Source of the DNA: Micromonospora trifolii
Lineage (GTDB): Bacteria; Actinomycetota; Actinomycetes; Mycobacteriales; Micromonosporaceae
Assembly (NCBI RefSeq): GCF_022229005.1
Contig: NZ_JAKKFD010000044.1
Span: 372,001-436,000, forward strand
Reading direction: 5' to 3'
DNA length: 64,000 nt
This document shows positions 58,839 through 64,000 of the stretch, in pieces. The notes under the pieces are model-generated. The model saw nothing but the letters and a program-made list of their open reading frames with translations, was not told where the DNA came from and searched no databases. Every line of letters begins with the position of its first letter. Position 1 is the first letter of the stretch. Position numbers and translations under genes: made by a program.

Positions 58839-59993
58839 TCAGCCGGCTTCCGGTCCCACCGGCGGCGGGCCGGCCAGTGCGAGCGCCACCGGCTCCGGTG
58901 CGCCGGGTCCGGGCGGGCTGGGATCGGCGGCGTCGTCACGGTCGCCGGGGGTGAGGTCGGCCAGGATCTGCTTGGCGACCCGCAGCACCGTGGCGGCGCA
59001 CTCCTTGACCAGGTCCATGTCCCCGTTGGCCCAGCCGAACACGTAGGCGTCGGAGAAGGCCGCGCTGTCCATTCCCAGGGCCCGCAGCACGATGTGCGTG
59101 ACGCTCTCGGCTTCGGTTTCGGTGCGGCCCCGGTGCAGGGTGTGCCCGGACGTCAGGGCGTCGAGGTGCCCGCAACGGAGGTGCGCCAACTCGTGCAGGG
59201 TGGTCTTGGTCCGCTGCGCCGGGTCGACGTCGTCGCGGACCTGCACGACCCGGATGTCCGGGCCGGGGACCGTGACGCCGTTCGCGCCGTTGAGGTGCCC
59301 GGTGTGCGGTGCGACAAGCTTGTAGTCGTAGCCCTCGCCGGTGATGAGGGTGACCAGGTCGTCGTAGACACCGGTCGGGTCGTCGCCGACGAGCAACTGC
59401 GGGCGGTCCCCACGCTGGTTGACCCGCCGGCGTACGAGCACGGTCGGCGGGTCGAAGGGTTCCCCGTCGGTCTGTGACAGCTCGAAGGTGTTGGCCAGAC
59501 CGAACCCGACCACCTGGACCGCCGGACGGCCGGAGGGTTCCCGGCGGACGGTGCGGCCGTTGGCCTCCCACGCGGCGGCCTGCTCCTCGGTCGGCCGGCG
59601 CTTCATGGGCGCCCAGATCTTGAAAGCCTTCTCACCGGCGCGCACATACCGCTGGTGGGCTTTCCACCCGGTCGAGCCGTCCTTCCTGCCGTACGGCAGG
59701 AAGTAGCGGGGCGTGATGCCGCGCTCGTCGGCCTGCACCAGCAGCAGGATCTGGTTACCGAGGCTGTACCGGGCCCCGAACGCGGCAACGTGGTCGATGA
59801 ACTCGATCCACTGCGCCGGGTCGGCGGCCATCCGCGCCAGCCGGTCGTCGAAGTCGGCTTTGATCTTCGCCAGCAGCCCGTCGCGCTCGTCGTCGCCGCG
59901 GCGGGATGCCTCCTCAGTGGTGCTGGTGGTGTCGTGCTGCGTAGCTGCACTATTGGCCCGGGCCTTTCGGGCCGGGGGTTGACGCGTGGCCAT
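58839..59993 (-). CDS. ArdC-like antirestriction protein with metallopeptidase domain
   Basis: 384 aa, ATG 59993. Residues 35-160 form the ArdC N-terminal ssDNA-binding domain (HVAAFGARYSLGNQILLLVQ, YFLPYGRKDGSTGWKAHQRY, GEKAFKIWAPM). The C-terminal half has TLHELAHLRCGH (HExxH, about residue 260) and a downstream TETEAESVTHIVL whose Glu is the third zinc ligand. ArdC-like proteins protect incoming single-stranded plasmid DNA during conjugation. The presence of two XhoI-type restriction genes elsewhere in the window makes an antirestriction gene here notable. The last 35 residues are Pro/Ala-rich. Confidence 0.85.
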   Translation of the reverse strand: MATRQPPARKARANSAATQHDTTSTTEEASRRGDDERDGLLAKIKADFDDRLARMAADPAQWIEFIDHVAAFGARYSLGNQILLLVQADERGITPRYFLPYGRKDGSTGWKAHQRYVRAGEKAFKIWAPMKRRPTEEQAAAWEANGRTVRREPSGRPAVQVVGFGLANTFELSQTDGEPFDPPTVLVRRRVNQRGDRPQLLVGDDPTGVYDDLVTLITGEGYDYKLVAPHTGHLNGANGVTVPGPDIRVVQVRDDVDPAQRTKTTLHELAHLRCGHLDALTSGHTLHRGRTETEAESVTHIVLRALGMDSAAFSDAYVFGWANGDMDLVKECAATVLRVAKQILADLTPGDRDDAADPSPPGPGAPEPVALALAGPPPVGPEAG

Positions 59994-60138
59994 CAGGGTG
60001 GCCTCCTATCCCCGCCTCGTGGCGGCGGACAGGTGGGGACCCGCTGCGGCCCCCACCTGCCCGTAGGCACGAGGTGAAGCCGCCGCCCCGCGAATGGGGC
60101 GAGTTAAGGCCGGACGCGACTGAACAGGTGAGGACCGG

Positions 60139-60483
60139 TCACCGGGCGATCACCACCTCGTCGTCGAGGATGGCGAACCAGGGGATGACGGTCGCCCGGC
60201 GCAGCCGGGTCAGCCAGCTGTCGATGACGCCGATCGGGCCGTCGGGATCCGGCAGCGGATGCCGGCGGGTGAAGTCCGGGTCGTCCTCGGCCAGGCCACC
60301 GGTCTCGGCGAGGGTCCTAGCGAAGATCCGGATGGCTTCGCGGGTGACCGCGTCGGCGCTACGGCCGACGATGAGGATCGGCGCGTCGTCCCAGTCGATC
60401 AGCCCGTACACATCCCCGCCGGGCGGCGGCGCCGTGGGCCGCTCCCCCACCCGGCAGACGACCGGTCTGCGGGTCTTCATCAC
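60139..60483 (-). CDS. Unrecognised 114-aa protein
   Basis: ATG 60483 overlaps the GGDEF-like gene stop as ATGA. The sequence GLIDWDDAPILIVGRSADAV and a C-terminal RRATVIPWFAILDDEVVIAR suggest a small alpha/beta domain. No known family. The overlap implies that it is produced together with the GGDEF-like membrane protein and may bind it. Confidence 0.6.
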   Translation of the reverse strand: MMKTRRPVVCRVGERPTAPPPGGDVYGLIDWDDAPILIVGRSADAVTREAIRIFARTLAETGGLAEDDPDFTRRHPLPDPDGPIGVIDSWLTRLRRATVIPWFAILDDEVVIAR

Positions 60484-61157
60484 CGCGTCCCGGTGCCGGC
60501 GTCCGGGGCGGGTGGGCGGTCGTGGCCGCGCATCCTGACCGGGTCGAAGACCGCGGTGCGTCCGCGGCCGATCGTCTTCGCCGCGCGCATCGCCCGGTCG
60601 GCGCGCCCGAGTGCCCGCCGCTGATCCGGGTCCTCATGGGGGGTGAAGACGGCGACACCGGCGCACGCGGTGACGGTGACGGTGATCCGGTGCCCGGTGA
60701 TACGCAGGTCGGTCGGGTCGGCGACGGCAGCGACCAGCCGGCCGGCGTGCCCGGGCGCGGCGGCGGGATCGTCGAGGATGACGGCGAACTCGTCGCGTCG
60801 CATCCGGAACACCGCCCCGCCCCCAGCGGACGCGACATGCGCGAGGCGGCCGGCGGTCAGGACGAGCAGCTGGTCGAGCGCGCGGTCGCCGAACCGCCCG
60901 ACGACCGTCCGCGTGCCGTCGAGGTTGACCACCATGACGGCGACGGGGCGGCGGCGTGCGGAGGCGGCGGCCAGCGCCGCGCGGAAGCCGGCGCGGTTGC
61001 CCAGGCCGGTCAGGTCATCACGGTGGGCGGCCTGTACGGCGGCGGTGAGCGCCGCCCGGTAGCGCCCGGCGGTGCGGCGGCCGGTCAGGTGGGCGGTGAT
61101 GGCGGCGGTGAGCGTCAGCGCCGCGACGACGGCGGTGATCTGCGCGAAGGTGGACAT
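60480..61157 (-). CDS. Degenerate GGDEF-domain membrane protein
   Basis: 225 aa from ATG 61157. One N-terminal TM (AQITAVVAALTLTAAITAHL). Residues 45-210 are a diguanylate-cyclase fold: DDLTGLGNRAGFRAAL, VAVMVVNLDGTRTVVGRFGD, and at the active site FRMRRDEFAVIL, where RRDEF stands in place of GGDEF. Loss of both glycines should disturb GTP binding, so it is probably not an active c-di-GMP synthase; such domains in actinomycete mobile elements may be sensors. The next gene overlaps by 4 nt. Confidence 0.78.
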   Translation of the reverse strand: MSTFAQITAVVAALTLTAAITAHLTGRRTAGRYRAALTAAVQAAHRDDLTGLGNRAGFRAALAAASARRRPVAVMVVNLDGTRTVVGRFGDRALDQLLVLTAGRLAHVASAGGGAVFRMRRDEFAVILDDPAAAPGHAGRLVAAVADPTDLRITGHRITVTVTACAGVAVFTPHEDPDQRRALGRADRAMRAAKTIGRGRTAVFDPVRMRGHDRPPAPDAGTGTR

Positions 61158-61308
61158 GGGTGCCCACACCTCCAATCCCCAGGGGTTGGGTGGTGAGGGC
61201 AGCCGGGATGCCACCGGCTGCCCTCACCTCAAGCGGTGCGCGAACCCCGGTGTGCGGGGTTCGCGGGCGGTGCCGGCGGCGCCCGGTACAGGCACCGGAC
61301 GGGGGGTG

Positions 61309-62328
61309 TTACTCGGTGGTGGTGCCGGTGATCGCGGCCTGCCAGACCTGCGGCGGCACGCCGGCCTGCAGGGCCTGGCCGAGCAGGTGCGCGAGCCGGT
61401 AGTCCGGGTCCGCGTCGAGGGCCCGGTCCAGGCCGATGCGCGCCAGGGCGCCGTCACCGTCGAGGTAGGCGGTGACGGCGAGCAGGCAGGCCGGGGCGGC
61501 GCTCAGTCCCGGCGTCGCCCGTCGGGTCACGTCGGTCCACAGCCGCCGCTGCGCGTCGCTGCCGTCGCCGGTGATCCAGGCGTGGTCGCGGACCTCGGGG
61601 ACCATGAGCACGGCGGTCAGCCACGCCACGTCGTCGTCGGACAGGACGTCCCCGCGCACCGCGCTCTCGTAGGCCTGCCGGACGGCCGTGACACCGTCGG
61701 TGACGACCTGTTCGGGCGGGGATGACGGCGACTGCCCGCCAGCGGCGACGGTGGGGTCCCGGCCGTCGGTGAGCATGCCGGCGAGGCGGCGCAGCGCCGT
61801 GTCGGTCGCGGCGCGCATCCGCTCGCGGGGCGGCCCGGTGATCGGGCTGATCAGGTCCTGCAACGCGGCCCGGTCCGGCAGCGGCGCGATCCCGAGGTAG
61901 ACGGCCTCCGCGGGGACCCTGCTGGCGGACGGGTCATATGCCACACCGTCGGCGCAGGCCGGCGCACCGCACAGGCACCAGTAGCGGTCGCCGTCGACGC
62001 GCAGCACCTCGGGCACGGTGACATCGATGCTCTGCAGCTCAGCGGACAGGGCGGCGGTCGCGGGTGCGACGCGGTCGCACCCGCCGTAGCCGACGAGGAT
62101 CACCGCCGACGCGTACCGCGCCAACAGGGTCGCGGTGTGCGCGGCCGGTTCCGCGAAGTCGTCGATTTCGGACGGTTCGGGCAGGTCGAGTCGGGCGACG
62201 AACCGGATCCGCCGGTCGTCGAGGGCGATGCAGACCAGGCTGTCGGTGGGGTGGAACCCGAGGAGGTAGGGCACCGCGACGACGATGTCGTCGCGGCTGG
62301 TGAGCCGGAGCGTGCGGGGTGCGACCAC
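61309..62328 (-). CDS. DUF4192-domain protein
   Basis: 339 aa from GTG 62328 with AGGAGG 8 nt upstream. The opening RLTSRDDIVVAVPYLLGFHP followed by TDSLVCIALD is the DUF4192 signature, and LLARYASAVILVGYG and LRVDGDRYWCLCGAPAC with clustered Cys follow. The C-terminal part is helical (ACLLAVTAYLDGDGALARIG, LDRALDADPDYRLAHLLGQAL). The family is frequent on actinomycete plasmids and integrative elements; its biochemical role is not known. Confidence 0.85.
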   Translation of the reverse strand: MVAPRTLRLTSRDDIVVAVPYLLGFHPTDSLVCIALDDRRIRFVARLDLPEPSEIDDFAEPAAHTATLLARYASAVILVGYGGCDRVAPATAALSAELQSIDVTVPEVLRVDGDRYWCLCGAPACADGVAYDPSASRVPAEAVYLGIAPLPDRAALQDLISPITGPPRERMRAATDTALRRLAGMLTDGRDPTVAAGGQSPSSPPEQVVTDGVTAVRQAYESAVRGDVLSDDDVAWLTAVLMVPEVRDHAWITGDGSDAQRRLWTDVTRRATPGLSAAPACLLAVTAYLDGDGALARIGLDRALDADPDYRLAHLLGQALQAGVPPQVWQAAITGTTTE

Positions 62329-62393
62329 GGTGGGTCCTCCTTGACGATGCGGTGAAAATGGCCGGCGACCCCGGGGCCGCCGGGTGGGGCACA

Positions 62394-62747
62394 TCAGCGG
62401 CAGTGGGTCAGCGCGGCCAGGACCGCGTCGACCTGGGCGGCGGTGAGGCTGCGGGCGGCGCCGTCGCGGTAGCCGGTCAGGGCGATCGGGCCGGCCAGCG
62501 GCAGCCGGGCGCCGCCGAGGTGGGCGATGAGCAGACCGGCGGCGGGGTTGGGGCGGCGACCCACCGATGGTGCGGGCGCGTCACGCCAGGCGATCAGGTG
62601 TGCGGCGGCGAGCGGGATCGGTGTCGGCGCGGCGCCGACCGCGCGGCGCAGCCAGGTGTCAACGCCACCGGTGCGTTGCCGGGTGTGGTGTTCGTGGCTG
62701 GTGCCGTCCTCGGCGACCACGATGAACGTGTAAGCGGTGTGCGCCAT
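62394..62747 (-). CDS. Small conserved protein of the mobile region, unknown
   Basis: 117 aa from ATG 62747; GGGG-rich ribosome binding site a few nt upstream. Opens AHTAYTFIVVAEDGTSHEHH and ends with SLTAAQVDAVLAALTHC. No membrane segment or known motif. It precedes the DUF4192 gene by 65 bp and is likely in the same operon. Confidence 0.6.
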   Translation of the reverse strand: MAHTAYTFIVVAEDGTSHEHHTRQRTGGVDTWLRRAVGAAPTPIPLAAAHLIAWRDAPAPSVGRRPNPAAGLLIAHLGGARLPLAGPIALTGYRDGAARSLTAAQVDAVLAALTHCR

Positions 62748-62903
62748 GCGGAACCCCTTTGGGAGGTGGGTCGCCGGGCAGGGCCGTCCGGCCATGCCCG
62801 GCGACACGTGATGGCCGGGCGTCGGCCAGGAGCGGAAGATGGGGCCCCCGTCGAGCCCTTCCGATCGGAGCGGCTCTTCGGGGCGCGGGTGCGGTGGTGG
62901 TGG

Positions 62904-63653
62904 TTAGGCGTCGAACACGGGCTCGCCGTCGACGGTGACCCGCATCGGCACGGTGCCGTCGGGGCGGCGCAGCCACCCGGCCGCGTCCTGCAGGTGCGCG
63001 GACACCTGCAGCACGCCGCCGGCGTCGACGGCGGCGATCACCCACACCCCGGCGACGTGGATCGCCGGGTGCGGCGCGTCGAAGCGCGCCGCGACGACGC
63101 GGGCGTCGAGGTTCGCGCCGAACGCGACCACCGGCGTCGATCGGTGGATCTCGTGGAATCCTGCGGCGCGGCGCCGCCACCCGTCGGGGTCGTTGCCCGG
63201 CGGCGCGGCGCCGCCGTGCCTGTCGGCCCACTGGTGGGCGCGGTCGGCCATCAGCTCGCACAGCCGCGCGGCCTCCCCGAAGAGGGTGGCGTGGGTCAGC
63301 TCGGCCACCATCTGCGGTTGTGGCTGCCCCAACGGCCCGCGCAGGTGGTGCACGCGCAACCGCACCGCATGCGAGTCGTCGTGCAGGACCAGGTGGTAGC
63401 GGTAGTCGAGGTCACCGATGTACGTGTCGTTGGCGGCAGTGGTGCCGGTGACCTCCACCCGCGGCAGGGTGCCGGGGAAGGTGTCGGCGTGGGCGAGCCA
63501 GCTGTCCACGGTCAGCGGCCGCTGATGCCGGTCGGCCCACGCGACGAAGTCGGCCACATGCGGTATCTGATACTCCGGGCTGCCCCAGCCGGCCCAGAAG
63601 CAGCGGCTGTTCCCGTGTTCGTCGGTGATGGTGACCACGGCGCGGTTACCCAT
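62904..63653 (-). CDS. Unrecognised 249-aa protein of the mobile region
   Basis: ATG 63653 with GGAGGAA upstream. It starts GNRAVVTITDEHGNSRCFWA with a strand-rich N-terminal half (YRYHLVLHDDSHAVRLRVHH), a helix MVAELTHATLFGEAARLCEL, and a C-terminal beta part (HVAGVWVIAAVDAGGVLQVS). I do not recognise the family. The operon pattern with the DUF4192 and small genes points to a conserved accessory of plasmid-like elements. Confidence 0.65.
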   Translation of the reverse strand: MGNRAVVTITDEHGNSRCFWAGWGSPEYQIPHVADFVAWADRHQRPLTVDSWLAHADTFPGTLPRVEVTGTTAANDTYIGDLDYRYHLVLHDDSHAVRLRVHHLRGPLGQPQPQMVAELTHATLFGEAARLCELMADRAHQWADRHGGAAPPGNDPDGWRRRAAGFHEIHRSTPVVAFGANLDARVVAARFDAPHPAIHVAGVWVIAAVDAGGVLQVSAHLQDAAGWLRRPDGTVPMRVTVDGEPVFDA

Positions 63654-63689
63654 CGGGTATTCCTCCTTCGGTCGGGTGACGGCGCGTGC

Positions 63690-64000
63690 TCACAGCGCAA
63701 TGCCGTGGACGGTGACCGTCGGGGTCGGGTCGGTCAGGCGCAGGACAGCGGTCGGCGGTACGACCGCGTGGGCACCGTCGGCGTGGGAGATGACCCACCA
63801 GCGGTCACGCCTAGGCCAGATCGCGGCGACGGTGCGGGTGGTGCCGTCGAAGGCGAGCACGTCGTCCCCGGCGCGCAGCTCGCGCACCGGGCGCAGGCAC
63901 ACCCCGTCGGCGGGCCGCACCCTCCAGGGCGCCACCACCTCCGTGCGCCGACGACCAGGCGCCACAGCGAGGTGGTAGTCGACGCCGACGCGCGCGGCTG
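63690..64000 (-). CDS. Partial unrecognised protein (5' end outside window)
   Basis: The minus-strand frame is open to the right edge (VGVDYHLAVAPGRRRTEVVA, then WRVRPADGVCLRPVREL); the GTG at 63965 is internal. The visible C-terminal about 100 residues form a small beta-barrel-like domain (LRAGDDVLAFDGTTRTVAAI, WWVISHADGAHAVVP). It ends 36 bp before the next gene of the series. Confidence 0.6.
   Translation of the reverse strand, partial: AARVGVDYHLAVAPGRRRTEVVAPWRVRPADGVCLRPVRELRAGDDVLAFDGTTRTVAAIWPRRDRWWVISHADGAHAVVPPTAVLRLTDPTPTVTVHGIAL

Noticed and set aside
1..64000. CRISPR array, rRNA or tRNA genes
   Set aside because: No regularly spaced repeat array of 25-40 bp units and no recognisable tRNA T-arm with acceptor pairing were seen; a covariance-model search would be needed to exclude a diverged tRNA.

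Overview
The window is high-GC DNA from an actinomycete, most likely a Micromonosporaceae member (Micromonospora, Salinispora or Actinoplanes type). The evidence is the strong G/C third-position bias, frequent GTG starts, several apparently leaderless genes, and typical families such as LysM/BTAD regulators, DUF4192, DUF2637, AbrB-like proteins and FxLD lanthipeptide genes. It reads as a run of accessory modules, not core chromosome. No rRNA, tRNA or CRISPR array was recognised.

Region A (1-13.5 kb) is a defence island with insertion-sequence scars. It holds the 3' part of a TPR membrane protein gene, a set of paired TGTCA repeats, a CoiA-like nuclease gene, an AbrB-like gene, a two-gene Gabija-type system (gajA/gajB, overlapping), an IS5-family transposase remnant, two adjacent XhoI/PaeR7I-family restriction endonuclease genes with one adenine methyltransferase, an unrecognised gene with a nuclease-like motif, and a second transposase remnant.

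Region B (13.8-31.4 kb) is a lanthipeptide locus of the FxLD type on the minus strand: precursor (44 aa), full-length LanB dehydratase, LanC cyclase, and a fused SpaB_C/isoaspartyl-methyltransferase protein. Directly upstream lies a tightly overlapping minus-strand operon (globin/flavin oxidoreductase, GNAT, small protein, APC permease, unknown protein, histidine-decarboxylase-like enzyme, SAM methyltransferase). A divergent XRE regulator and a short-chain dehydrogenase close the block.

Region C (31.4-42.2 kb) has an Hsp70-like membrane protein gene next to a membrane-anchored BTAD protein gene, a large M48-type membrane peptidase gene, and a three-gene WXG100-like set.

Region D (42.7-49.9 kb) is the most interesting part. 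A class III nucleotide-cyclase-like protein, a large alpha-helical-repeat-like protein and a 288-aa protein form one minus-strand operon. Divergently encoded are a two-TM Pycsar-effector-like protein (DUF5706/PycTM type) and a Crp/Fnr cyclic-nucleotide-binding regulator. The cyclase C-terminus and the N-terminal part of its partner share a short Gly-Asn motif that resembles amyloid (RHIM/BASS-type) signalling motifs. I read this as a variant Pycsar-like immune locus. It is followed by 1.9 kb of degenerate DNA with two tyrosine-integrase fragments and a PHP-domain fragment.

Region E (50-64 kb) begins with a second, LysM-containing BTAD protein, an inositol-monophosphatase-family enzyme and an unknown protein. 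It continues with a minus-strand series typical of actinomycete integrative/conjugative elements or plasmids: transglycosylase-like/M23 peptidase, DUF2637 membrane protein, flavoprotein, ArdC-like protein, degenerate GGDEF protein, DUF4192 and several small unknowns, running off the right edge.
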